A stretch of 64,000 nt of DNA, from the NCBI GenBank assembly GCA_003550325.1, contig QKWP01000610.1, forward strand, positions 126,296 through 190,295, given 5' to 3'. This DNA is from Gigaspora rosea (lineage: Eukaryota; Glomeromycota; Glomeromycetes; Diversisporales; Gigasporaceae). The position numbers and the translations under genes are program-made. Below, one piece after another: positions 46,595-58,956 of the stretch; the first letter of the stretch is position 1, and each line of letters starts with the position of its first letter. The notes under the pieces are model-generated. The model ran no database searches. It was not told where the DNA came from and saw nothing but the letters and a program-made list of their open reading frames with translations.

Positions 46595-47864
46595 CAGTGT
46601 TGGGAAATTGGACAATTTTGGTTTTTGCCAAAACCTGTCCAAAACTTGTCCAAAACCAAAACTAAATTTAATTGGTTTTGGACAATTATTTTATATATAA
46701 TAATTTTTATTAGCCAATCAAATATTTTTAATTGATGATCCGCCACAAATCGATAGTGTGATCATAGTGTAACGTGATGCAAATTACTATGTAAATCCTA
46801 TAATATAGGAATATTTTTGGCGACCTAAGGAAAACTTAGAAAACTTTTTTTCTTACTAAGTTAATGAGTCATGTCTACTAAGTGAAAATTGTAGAGCTCA
46901 TCGAGACGAGTCTAATGGTAGATAGATCATCAAAATTGGACCAGTAGATAATAAGATATCTTCAAAAAACGATTGGTCGACTATATAAAATTTTGTGTAA
47001 ACAAACCTATTGTTTACATATAGTCTGCCAATCGTTTTTCGAAGGTATCTCATCATCTACTGAGCCGTTTCAATGATCTAACTACCATTAGACTCGTCTC
47101 GATGAGCTCTACAATTTTCACTTAGTAGCCATGACTCCTTAACTTAGTAAGAAAAAAGTTTACCTTGGGTGGGCAAAAAAATTCCTACATTTTAGGATTT
47201 ACATATCAACAAATAGTAAGGATCTGTGTCATATTACACTATGATCACACTATCGATTTGTGGTGGATCATTAATTAATATAATTATACTATTTGCTTAA
47301 ATAATATTCAGAAAAGAGAGTATAGTTTAAAATTTTGTATATTAAGCTTAATTCTGCAAAATTTTAACAACATTCTAGATATTCTTTCAATATTTAAATC
47401 AATATCTATTAATATAATATCTAATGTTTTTATAATAGAAAATAATCAAAACATGCTTTAGTGAAACTAATAAATTGCTATACAAAAATTGTAATATTGA
47501 TAGAGTTAATAGAAATAGAACAAATTTATTAAAAAAAAATTAGTTATTTCTATTGACTTTCTCTAGATGTTATTTGTAAAAGCTTAGCATAATAATTATA
47601 CTAAACATTAATATACATAATTATTTTAATCAATAATACTTAGTATTACTATTAATTTTTTAATCTCACTATAATATGTTTGATTAATAATACCCTATAT
47701 ATATTATCTAATAATTAATCTTTATTAGTACAAAAATATAAATATTATATATTTTACTAATTTTAAAAAATTTGAACAATTTTGGACAATTTTGGACAGT
47801 TTTGGACATGTCCAAAACTGTCCAATCAAAAATTTTAATTGGACATGTCCAATTCCCAACACTG
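46595..47864. mobile_element. 1.27-kb hAT-type element with nested foldback
   Basis: Ends CAGTGTTGGGAAATTGGACA and ...GTCCAATTCCCAACACTG, flanked by the exact duplication CTATAATA (46587-46594 and 47865-47872). Subterminal TTGTCCAAAA repeats lie on both sides, a usual place for hAT transposase binding sites. A foldback occupies 46731-47277. No transposase. Confidence 0.92.
46731..47277. mobile_element. Foldback element nested in the hAT-type element
   Basis: GATGATCCGCCACAAATCGA pairs with inverted AATGATCCACCACAAATCGA; arms of about 260 bp run to a centre near 47008. It contains the module shared with the foldbacks at 17903, 18777 and 20221 (GATGATCTA.CTACCA, CTCGTCTCGATGAG). Confidence 0.85.
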
Positions 47865-48632
47865 CTATAATATATATATATATATATATAATTTTTAGAA
47901 TTAAAGTTCCAGATTAAAGTTGAATATTAGGGCTTTTTAGGGAGTTAACATTTTTAATTAGCACTTCAAACACTAATTACTAAAGCCTTTTTTTGAGAAA
48001 TAGCATACCTGGTAAATTTCTCCTCAGGTGAGTGTTAAAAATCGTCCCTTTTTTACTTATTTTTTTTAATTTTTATCTTTTTTTATAATAATCGATATAG
48101 TTGTATGGAGCGAAGCGAAGGACTTATATTTCTATGCGCTTTGATAACCGAAATTACGATTTTGATGCATTCATAATAGAAATATCAAAACCGTAGTTTC
48201 GACATTTTCCATCTGTAATGCCCCTGAAAAATATGATCTGCGACATGTGTATTATCAGATTTTTAAAGGCTTACTGAACGCTTACTTCATGAGCTCCGGA
48301 CTTATACCAGTTTCCAGTTCCAAATTACGATTCAAGATGACGATTCAAGATGACGATTCAAAATGACGTCAATTCAGAATTAATAAAATTTCAAAATGAC
48401 TATATACCACATGATTTAATAAGAACCTCCAGTTGCAACTATATATATATTATTATTATATATACTGTATATGTATATATTATATATAACTATAACTATA
48501 TACACATATATACATTATCAACATTTTTGTTAGAATAAAGATTATTAATAAAATTTTCAGTATACGTACGTAAGTACGTACGTTGAGTTTGGGATTTGGG
48601 CGCGCACGAGCTGCAGTAATTTTTATTAAAAC

Positions 48633-50585
48633 TAGGGTTGCGACCCAAACCTACTAGTTTGGGATTTGGTAGAATCCCAAACTGTATTTACTAGGTTTCG
48701 CAAAATGCTTCTAATTTGCCATAATGTCAAACATTTCTGACATATAATTTGTATTACGGCTAGAAATCCCAAATTTTTACATGTAAAAATTGGGTTTGGG
48801 TCTTATTTCAAATAAGGATAAGATCATTTGTTTTTAATGTTATTAAAAAAAAAGTCATCAATGATCAAGGTTTCCTGATTAACTAAATAAATTGATCGTG
48901 ATTACCACTGGGACCTTTCACTAGATTAAGAGGTTTCTAACAAAGAACAGTTATTTTTTCTAATATACAGGTTTATAAATTCAGAAAAGTTTTTTTACAT
49001 AGTACTAATTCTATATTTATAATCACTTTCAAAACTTGGTTTTATTCTTATTTAAGTGATTTTGAACGAAACCTGGTATAAGAGTCTGAGGATATTTATC
49101 AAGCGATAGTTGGATTTTATATAACTAAAGCAAAGAAATTCAAAGAAAATTATGCAACTTGATCCATATAAATAAGGAGAGTTATTTATTTTTTTTTTTT
49201 AACTTTCTATCCTATATATTAATTCTTATTTCATGATCTTTTATGGTTTTCTTATATTGATTTATTATGTTCTTGCTTAACTCCTAAAAAGGTATTTAGG
49301 TAATGTTACATTTTATATTAATGTTAGTATAAGATTGGTTTTGAAATGCTTTCATTTCAACTTTAACTTATTACTCTTGTATTACTGTGGAAATAAAACA
49401 AAATGACTCGTATCAGGGATGCTGATATTTTTTTGCAGTGTTTATACAGGTTTTATATGAATACGTATTTTTTAACAAATGCATTTTAACCTTTGTTTTT
49501 TTTTGAGAAAATTTTTAGCCAATAGCGTTAAGATAATTGTGGCAACGGTCAATGGATCAAAACGATTACTAAAGTTGTTAATTTAAAAATAAGAAACTAA
49601 TTTAAAGATGCATATGATTAATTATAATTATTACTGTATATTTAATTAACATTAAAAATTTATCGCTTTAAAAATACATTATTTATTTTGTATAATAAAA
49701 ATTGAATTGATCTGTTAATGTTATAGACTATAAATTATAATATCAATTTTGGTATTTTTTTTTCTTGTAGCTACGTGGATTTGATTATCGTATGATGTAA
49801 ATTAATAATTATAACAAGGTTTGTATCTGTTGCATGACATTTGTTTGGCCTGATTCAGCAAACCTGAAATATTTTTTTTATTAACAATAATACTTAATGT
49901 CGATAACATTAGGACGATTACAAATGGTAAGTTATACGAATTAAGGTTTGAGAACAATTTCTATGCTTACGTGTACCTATTCAAATTGGTTAAAACGTTA
50001 CAAAATCAAGATAGGTAAAATAATTGTTTGCCAAATGCGACAATCAAATAATCTTAGATTTTAAATAAACTTTGTAAAAAAATTTTAAAACGAGTGCTGC
50101 CAGGAAAAAACATGTGTCCTGAATTTATCTTTTCATCATTTGAAATTTAATCAAGAAGACAGATAAGACAACCAGAATATCAACCACACATGCGCTTTTT
50201 ATCGTGCAACTTATGATCAGGTTCTTCCGATATAAGTTTTAACAATAAAAATAAATTCGGACTTGCTAAACGAGATTTTTACGTGTTACTGGCTTAGCTA
50301 CATTTAATATCTAATAATCCATTCATGATCTGAACTTTAGATTATAAATGTTTGAGCTTGGATATAGCATTAAAAGTTAAGTTGCTAAATAATTTAAAGA
50401 ATATATTATTAAATGCGGGAATATTTTTTAATGATTTAATTGATTTAAGTTTGACACTATTTACTGAAATGGGATATATATTTGGGTTTGGGTTATGAGC
50501 CCAAACTAGGTAGAAATACCGATTCCCAAACCCAAACTAGGTAGTAATGTCGTAACTAAAAAAAAGGGTTTGGGTCGCAACCCTA
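48633..50585. mobile_element. 1.95-kb Ac-like hAT element, non-autonomous
   Basis: Ends TAGGGTTGCGACCCAAACC and ...GGTTTGGGTCGCAACCCTA with the exact 8-bp duplication ATTAAAAC (48625-48632 and 50586-50593). TAGGG termini resemble the maize Ac end. Subterminal TTTGGGATTTGG and CCCAAACTAGGTAG repeats are present. No frame encodes a transposase. GTACGTACG-rich inverted segments outside it (48556-48580 and 50872-50893) may be the ends of an older host element. Confidence 0.9.
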
Positions 50586-50593
50586 ATTAAAAC

Positions 50594-52005
50594 CAATAGT
50601 TTTGGAATTTTGCAGGCATATTTCGTGGACATTCTATTCGTTAGAATTCTGATTGGCTTGGTTTAGTTGCTTTTTTATTTTATTTTTTTGTATCACTCAA
50701 AATATAGTTTGATAACTCAAAAATATAGTTTGATTAACTCGGAATATAGTTTTATATATTATTAAAAAAAAAGTTACAAATGTATTATACTGATTAAACC
50801 AGTTCGAACCTGTTTATGCTCCACAACTTAAAATAAATGTATCGGGTATGCAATGGTAAAACCGAACGCACGTACGTACTGTACGTACACATATGGACAT
50901 TCTTTCTATGCTCACGAATGGAGAATAGTATCATATAACTTTCAAATTAAAGAAATTCTTTTTTTGAATATCTATTATAATAATAAAAATATTGGTAATG
51001 TTGGTAATTTTTAATTCTGAATAATATATACTAAATCTCACCTTTTTAGGATACTTAGATTCAGGTATAACGTGGGAACTACTGAGGGTCCAAGCGATCT
51101 TCGTGGGAATATTGAAATTCAGATGTTAACCTTGGGGATGTCCTCGTGCAGTACGACAATAATTGCATGAATTGTTATAGGGAACACTTGGGTAAATACG
51201 CCATCGGGTTAAAGTTAGAAATCATGTACTCCTGAATATATATTAATAGTCTATAAATGGTATTGGGTACTCTCTGCAATATACGAAAAACGCCGAACTG
51301 GTTAAAAGATTCCTTTCTATACGTAGAAATTAAATAAATCATACATTAATATTATTTGACAATTTTTTTTTTTTTTTATTAGAACCGTAGATCTCCGAGC
51401 AAGGTTTCAAATTTTTTGAAACTGATTATTTTGCATATTTTATTGACTATTCCAAAATTACCTTTAATATTAATCCTGTCATATTACGGATTAATAATTA
51501 TCCTTAATTTTTAATAACTGGTAGATAGATATTTTTAATAATGAAATTGATTTTAATCAGAAAGCTTTCTATTATAAAAAATTATATTGAAAAAACCAGT
51601 TACTGTTTGATTTACTATGAAACACCTATGAACGTATGATGGTTGATCTTAACTATTTTTGATTCTCATCGTTAAAAACAAAGGATGAGGTAATTCATAA
51701 TGAAGTCTCGTGAGTGCCAAAATTATTAAATTGTCGATCATGGATTAATTTTTTTCGTATCTAACATTTAGATATGTATCTTTTGAAGATAACGATGATA
51801 GACTAATCCTCGGCACGCGATATTAAAATGATAATTATCTAAGATATTACACGAGTAAAATTTCAGGTGGAAGAGATAACTTTCTTAACAAATAACAAAT
51901 CACTTTCATAATAACATTCATATTATAAATACATATATAAAATCATATTACATTTATTGATATACATTATAGTTTTACATATTCTCGAAGACCAGCTAAT
52001 AATTC
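50594..52005. other. Mostly noncoding; possible decayed coding fragment at 51047-51235
   Basis: On the plus strand, 51047-51235 reads RYNVGTTEGPSDLRGNIEIQ, then after a frame change LVQYDNNCMNCYREHLGKYA ending at a stop. It is preceded by CCTTTTTAG, which could be a splice acceptor. I recognise no family. The rest shows nothing supportable. Confidence 0.35.
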
Positions 52006-52303
52006 TCATGATTTTACTTTCTTTTTAAATGTTTCATAAAATAAAATGTCATGATATTCATTTGTCTTCAACTTAAATAAATAAATAAAGTGAATACATA
52101 TAATACATATAATACATATACAAAATTATACAGAAGGATGATAAAAAAATTACCGGTATTCTTATAAATATGGATCTTAAAAATGAAAACGACCTTATGC
52201 TAAAACCGTCGATGGAAGTAGGCGTATAATAAACGCTTTCATTCTTATCGCCGGCTTTCATATATATTTTAACTTGTTCACCCTCCTTTTCGTTGTTTTC
52301 CAT
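52006..52303 (-). CDS. Possible two-exon gene, 71-residue hypothetical protein
   Basis: Exon 1 is 52303-52154 (50 codons, MENNEKEGEQVKIYMKAGDK onward) with donor GTAATT after CCG. Exon 2 is 52071-52006 (21 codons plus TGA) after acceptor TTATTTAAG, in phase 0. The intron is 82 bp and the join keeps the frame. The product is charged, with KAGDKNESVYYTP and a basic tail FYETFKKKVKS. No domain is recognised. A frame starting further upstream (MDKKKKTTENLNKRKFG) overlaps in another phase and could be an alternative first exon. It lies 472 bp downstream of, and codirectional with, the larger gene. Confidence 0.4.
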
Positions 52304-52775
52304 ACGTGATCTATACTTTCACCGTAAATCTTACTTCCAGTATTTTCGTTTCCAAATTTTCTCTTGTTTAAATTTTCAGTAGTTTTTTTTTTTTTTGTCC
52401 ATCGTAAAAGGTTGGGAAAAAAAATAATCATAATTTTTTTTTTTTTTTTTTTTTTCGTTCGAAATTTTTAATTGTTCTTAGGAATTCCTTTTACCATCGA
52501 ATCTACCATTCCAACAAAGAATTCCATTTCTCCGAATTATAAAGTAAGGGAAATGAAATAAGTTAAAGGAGGTGAAAGAGAGAGAACGAATAAATATGCG
52601 GAAATCTTTTACACTCGAAAATAAACGCAAACACGAAAATAAACGCAAGAAATTTTTTTTTAAAAAAAAACTAAGTCGAAATTATATAAAAATAAAATCG
52701 GTAGAAGTGTGAAATTTTTTAAGTTTAATGAAATGTAAGTACCACGATAAATTATTTTTTTCACACATTTTCGAA

Positions 52776-54627
52776 TTAAGGTTGAACGATGACTTCACCC
52801 GCATAACTCGCGCCACTATAAAAACGTGCATTATCACTTCCCATAAAATATATGGTAGTTGGTACTTCATCCAATAGATAAAATATTTGACCATCAGCAG
52901 AGGAGACAGTTCGTCTAATAGTCGTAATACCATTAGTTAACTGATGATGATATGAAATTTTGTTTTGAGCAAGAACACTACTTTGATCTTTAATTTCATC
53001 AGCCATTGATTGATTCTTCATTGTCACGTGCTCGACGCCTACTAGTACTCGACACGTGGTGTTGCGCGCTGCGGCTGATCGTTCTTGCACTTTGATTGTG
53101 ACATTTACGAACAGGGGAAACTTTAGAATGCACAAAAGTGGACTCGAGTTAGTTTAATAATTCATATTTAATTAACATAAAAATTATCTATTTTATCTAT
53201 AACTTATAGGAAAATTATGCAAAAATTTCGGATTTTTTTTTTTTTCGGATTATTTTTAATTGCTATATATATGCAGCGGTTTTATATGTATTATGTATAA
53301 TATTAGGCTATCAAATATATATCGAATAATAAAATTAATAAAATGAATCTTACCTCTTGAATAAATTGCTTATGATTTGGAGCAATTACAATTTCGTCAT
53401 CTATCATATGAAGTAAATAGACATGTCCAGCTCGAATTTTTATATATACATTCGAAAGACCATCGAATGCATTTAAAGCTATTATTTAAAATAATCATAT
53501 ATCTCGTTAATAAAAGTTCTTTTAACATAATTTGAGCGACATATAAAAGCATACCCATTTTTAGTTTTGTCATTACACCTTCAGCTGAAATTTGTGGAGA
53601 TTCTTCCAAAATGGGAATAGAATCGCCAGCATACAGTAATTGTTCAGTGAGCCATGATTCAACAACTAGAGCAATATTTTGTAAAGCCGGTTGCATATGA
53701 TTTCCATGATGGGGAACCTATTATTTTAAAATAAAAACCGTTTAAATGTTAAAAAATAAAAAAATAATAAAAAAATAATAAAAAAATAATATAAAAATAA
53801 TAAAAAATAATAATAATAATTATAAAATAATTATAAAATAACAATAATAATTATAAAATAATAATAATAATAATAATAATAAAATAATAATAATAAAAAA
53901 ATAATAATAATAATAAAATAATAATAATAATAAAATAATAATAATAATAAAATAATAATAATAAAAGATAATCTACCTCATAAGAACAAGTATTAAAAAA
54001 ATAAAATTTTTGAAAACTGATAGTATGATCGGAAGGTTCTTGAGAAAGTTCATTTAAAAAATTCGAAAATTCAGGATCATTTATAGTAGTATCGAAATTG
54101 TATGATGAAATATACGACTCGTCAGCTTCGTCATAATCATCCTCCCCTTCAATTGAGTCATCATGACTGTATAAGAAAGCTTCACGAGAAGAGTCAGCAT
54201 CAGTGTGATCTTTATAAATTAAATTCATTCCATTTGGTGGAGTAGGAATTGATGAATTTTGTTCTTCATAAATTAAATCCATTCCATTCGGTGAAGTAGG
54301 TATTGATGAAAAGAATGTGTATTGCGAATGTATAGATTTATTATCTATTAATTATTAAAAAAGATAAATAAATAATTAGTTTACAGTAAATATTGACAGA
54401 TTGACATTTGGTGTTGCCAAGTTTTTCCCAAATAAAGACAATGAAATTGCGGACTGAGTATTTTCATAAACAAACAAAGTCAGATTAAGCATATGGCGTA
54501 ACTAAAAAAAAAAAGATAAGATAGAAAGGGTAACATGTGTACAACAATGTTGTAACTTTGTACTAACAATGCTAACAATGAATGGAACAACAATTTACGT
54601 AATGGTAGCCAAAAAAGAAAAGAAAAG

Positions 54628-54680
<53 letters not shown>

Positions 54681-54783
54681 GAAAAAAATAAAGAGGATAA
54701 ATAAATTTACCTGAAGTATGCAAAGCATTATAGGTTGGATTTATGGATAAATTTCTGAATTCGGTCAAAAGAGCGGTATCCAT
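52776..54783 (-). CDS. Five-exon gene, 357-residue protein of unknown function
   Basis: Exons: 54783-54711, 54344-53977, 53717-53555, 53478-53354 and 53120-52776 (stop TAA at 52776-52778). All introns are GT-AG (donors GTAAAT, GTAGAT, GTATGC, GTAAGA) and the reading phase is kept throughout, 1074 coding bases. The start has an A-rich upstream context. Residues 1-150 are low complexity, with a direct repeat (SSIPTSPNGMDLIYEEQN / SSIPTPPNGMNLIYKDHT) and an acidic stretch EGEDDYDEADE. Residues 150-357 look folded: VVESWLTEQLLYAGDSIPIL, AGHVYLLHMIDDEIVIAPNH, FPLFVNVTIKVQERSAAARN, then DGQIFYLLDEVPTTIYFMGS. No signal peptide or membrane segment. I do not recognise the family. The acceptor of exon 5 (CTAAAG) is the least certain junction. 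Intron 1 contains a run of about 50 A/T and intron 2 an AAT microsatellite. Confidence 0.75.
53757..53965. repeat. AAT/AATAATA microsatellite in intron 2
   Basis: Long run of AATAAT and AAAATAAT units inside the second intron of the five-exon gene; length is likely to vary between strains. Confidence 0.85.
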
Positions 54784-56148
54784 TTTTTTATTTTTATTTT
54801 ATCTTTTGTAAAATATAAAGTATATAGCAAATAATATGATATAGCACGTTATTTTGATCACAAGAAAGAGTTTTAAAGGGTCAAAAACACGAAAAATAAT
54901 GATAAAAATAAAATGAATTCGTTTAAAGTAAATGTTAAGTGGTAATTTTCGAGTATAAAGATTGTTTTTTCTTGCAAAGATTAGAAATTGAAAATTTTAA
55001 TTGTTTTTCGTCTTTTAATTTGTTTAATTAGGAATATGATAAATCGATATGAATTAAATAAAAGACATATAACGTGTAAAAAAAAAGCTATTATTAAAGA
55101 AAATAGAAGGGGAGGCCGCAGAAAGAAAGAAAGAAAGAGAGCAAGATGTGAATCGAGGGATCATATAGGGATCAAAAAATTTTTTTTAATCTGGTGCTAC
55201 GCCGAAAAAAGATATATAAGCATCATTGGAAGTGAAAGGAGCAAGGTGCATACTGTAAATAAGGTAATATTTTAAAAAACACATAAATAATTATCAGATT
55301 TATTTGATTCGGTTATCAGTTATTAATTAAATGTAAGATAAGTAATTTTGCATCAATGTAGTGTAAATAAAATATAATAATGGATAGTGTAAATATGAAT
55401 AAAAAAAAAAAAAAAGAAAAAAGGTCCGAAAACAAATAGGTGGATGTGTGGGGAATATTCTCACACATTCTATTATTCTATTGGCTAAGTTAATCAAAAT
55501 GCTTCTATGTTTCTATATATTATATATATATATATTCTAATTATTTTTTAATTACATTTTTAGAGAGTATAGACACTTGTGAAACATTCGGACCGAACGC
55601 CTAGAAGTTGAATATATGTTTAATAATATGCAATTAATCGTGTTTTGTTCTTTTAGATTGCCCAATGCGCATATAATATAACACAATCATACCATTAACC
55701 CGGATAATTTTAATCGAATACTACGTAATTCACCCCTGAAAAAGTGCAAATACGATCTTTTAGTGGTACTGTACAATGTAAGTTAGAAAAAAAGAAAATA
55801 CAACAATGAACAAATACAATGATAGAATGAATAAAATGACAGCATATATGCTGGACATATATTTTGATTTAGTTTTATGAACTTGCAGATTATGTCATGT
55901 ATCGTATACTGTTCAAATTTATTCAAATTTTATTAAATTTATTAAATTTATTTGGTAGATCATTTTTTAAAAAGTCAAAGAAAGGAAATTATTTTGCGGG
56001 GAACTGGGCGTATTTTTTTTTTTTAAACAACAATACTTTTAACAATCTCATTTTAGATTGTACTCTAAAAATATTTGTTTTGGCCTTTACCCTAGACCCC
56101 TAGTGTGTTTTTTTTTACCAATCGTACAATTGTATGTTTGTATGTTTG

Positions 56149-56191
<43 letters not shown>

Positions 56192-57283
56192 TTGACGTCT
56201 GTCCTTTCTCTAATTTGTTTATTCGTAATCTTTCGGCTGCGTGTGCTGTGTTTATATGCGAATTTATGACGTGATTGTTACGCGACTGTCTTTAATTAGG
56301 CCATACAAATTTAATTACTTGGTTTTCATAACATGTATCTTTTTAACTGACCCGGCCGGCCGGCTTTTTTTTTTAAATTTCATATATAAAATTTTATGAA
56401 ATTTTATATAAATTTTTTTTAAAATCCCACCCGGTTATTAAAACATATAAAAAAAATTTTTTTTGAGGTTTCCAAATTTCGACCCGGCCGGATTATGAAA
56501 ACCAATTGATTAATTTTTCGTGGCCTTATGGGTAAAAGATAAAACGTGTTAATCAACTTGTAAGATAAGATTAGATGATTTTGATATGCTTCATGTTCCG
56601 TTACATCACTTACCAAAAAAGGTAGGTACATATTTTCTTGTATACAATATAATGCAACTTTTTCTTACTAAATTTAAATTTACCAAAAATGTATATAAAT
56701 TAATGGTGGTAACAACCAATTAATTAATAATGGGGAATTGCTTTGTTATTTGGTGGCGTAAATAAAATGAGTCAGCCTGCAAAATTCAAACTCTGATGTT
56801 TTTGATAAGATTAGATCTTTCCATTCAATAGAGGATTTGTAATTATTGCGTTCGAAAATGGTAGTATGACAAATTGGAATTCTGAATTCCGGATAAAATA
56901 GTTGGTTTAAATGGTTGACTTAAATGTATAATATTTAACTATCAGTATTGTGTTATCATTTACCCAATTCGCGTTGAAAGTCTGCGTACAAAAATTTTTT
57001 TTTCTTTTTTTTTTTTGCTTTTGCCGATCTATTTCCTATAAAAACTGTGTTAAAAACGTTCTCTCACATCTTCTTTTCCTTTTAAAAGCATAGGATGCTC
57101 ATTTGGATTTCCTTCTGCTCTGAAAACGCAAGCTTTGATGCAGTATACGTATGATATTCACCTGAAAATATTCATTTGAATTTATTAAATCGAAAATTTT
57201 TACTAATTTTTATTTCTCGTCCTGCAAATGTTACCTTTCTATTTCTCGGGTTTATGACCAAATTAGTAGTTTCTTTTAATTAT
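54784..57283. other. Upstream flank and intergenic sequence
   Basis: Probably the 5' flank of the minus-strand gene. It includes a purine-rich block (55100-55150), a 39-base A run (56151-56189) and a repeat (56345-56560) with GACCCGGCCGG twice and GGATTATGAAAACCAAT, related to 41420-41480. Plus-strand frames such as 54988-55275 lack coding features. No gene is called. Confidence 0.5.
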
Positions 57284-57510
57284 CATTATATATATATATA
57301 TTATTTAATATTATTATATATATTATTAATATTATTATATATATTATTATATTATATTATATATTAATACAGTATTATCTATTATATTATATATTAATAT
57401 TATCTATTATATTATATATATATTATTATTATTATATCTGATATCAGATATGTAGATTATTATTATTATATATGTATCAGATATGTAGATTATTATTATT
57501 ATATGATTAG
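57284..57510. repeat. TATATTAT microsatellite
   Basis: Nearly pure A/T alternating sequence with two copies of CAGATATGTAGATTATTATT toward its right end. Confidence 0.8.
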
Positions 57511-58058
57511 TTGTTAATGATTCGACTCCATTGTTTTATTTATCCTTGGATACTTATGTTCCCCCTGTTGTGAATGGGAAGAGTCTATCACAATTGGTAA
57601 CTATTTAAGGTCATAATGAAGACCGTCAAGTTCGAATATCCCTTTTTTTTGCTCATGTCATGTGCGGCAACGTTAATAATATGTGCAGCAAACTTTTTTG
57701 GACGCGTTTTATTCCTAGTTCATTGACGCCCAAGTAGTTTTCTCTTCTATACTTGGTATTGAGCTCTCAGCCTCGAAAAAAAATTTTTTTTTTACCCACC
57801 CCCAAGAGTGGGGCATTCCTATTTGAGATTAGTGATACCTTTTTCTATGAATTTCCTAAACTAAAATTTGATTGGTTATTGAATTTTTGCCACAAATATC
57901 GCGCAATAATTATACGTATGAAATATGGTTTTAATTTTTGATATTAGACCATTATTATTTCGTGTCATTATTAAACTTTGTTAAATTTATACGTATCATT
58001 TTTTTGCTAAAAATATTTAATTATTTATAATTAAACCCTATATAGTTTATTTTACATA

Positions 58059-58216
58059 TGGGAATCCCCACAACAAAAAGAGGCAGTGGTCCAAAACCAT
58101 TTTTTTTAAAAAAAATTGCAATTTCTCGAAGGATTAGAGTAATAGACGTATAATTTTTATAAAACTACGGAATCAAAATTTTTTGCCCACTGCCTCTTTT
58201 TGTTGTGGGGGTTCCA
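58059..58216. mobile_element. 158-bp MITE with TA duplication
   Basis: TIRs TGGGAATCCCCACAACAAAA and inverted TGGAACCCCCACAACAAAAA, continuing AGAGGCAGTGG. TA on both flanks (58057-58058 and 58217-58218). Tc1/mariner or Stowaway-like. Confidence 0.88.
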
Positions 58217-58956
58217 TATATTATTATATATTTACAATTAGACAATAAAAACTTAATATACTGTATAATTCGTTAACCCGTAATATATATATACATACAA
58301 TATTTTTACTAAATGTGCACATACCACATTTATATAATAATATATAAATACAATTTGTTTAAAAAAAAATTGCCTTTGGGATTTAAAAAAAAATTCTTGC
58401 CAAATTTTAGCATTTAAATCTAATTTTAATTTTAAACCGGGCTAATTTTGGTTTTATATATTACACGAATTGTATAAACTAAGAAAAGCTATAGTTTTGA
58501 AATTTTTATAGTAAAATAGTATATATTAGATAAAAATATGCTAATAAATTTTTTAAATATTTTTATAGTAATTCATTAACAATAATTTTGAATAATATAT
58601 GTATATATAGTAGTTATTAAAAATTTTACTATAAAAATTAAATTAATTTTTATAGTAATTTTTTAAAAAAATTATACTACAAATATAATATTAAATTTTA
58701 AAATAAACCAAAAATTATTAGTAGTAGTTTAAAAAAATAATTTATAATATAGACAAATGTGGTTGTATTTTTTTTTTCTTTATAAAACTCACTATTCTAG
58801 TAACTTAGTATATAATTAAGTTTTTTTTTTTAAGATAAGTCTTGCTTATATTTTTATAAATAATTTTTTTTTATTGTCAAAATGCCTATCTGGGTATTAG
58901 AAAATTTATTCAAAATATTAGGGCTGTTAGCAACCTATATAAGAACTTACTAGTAT

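Noticed and set aside
50800-50830. B-box-like CCAGTTCGAACCTG
   Set aside because: No A box at a suitable distance and the T stem does not pair properly.
54480-54783. Poly-Phe minus-strand frames
   Set aside because: Read through the A/T run in intron 1 of the five-exon gene; only 54711-54783 is coding.
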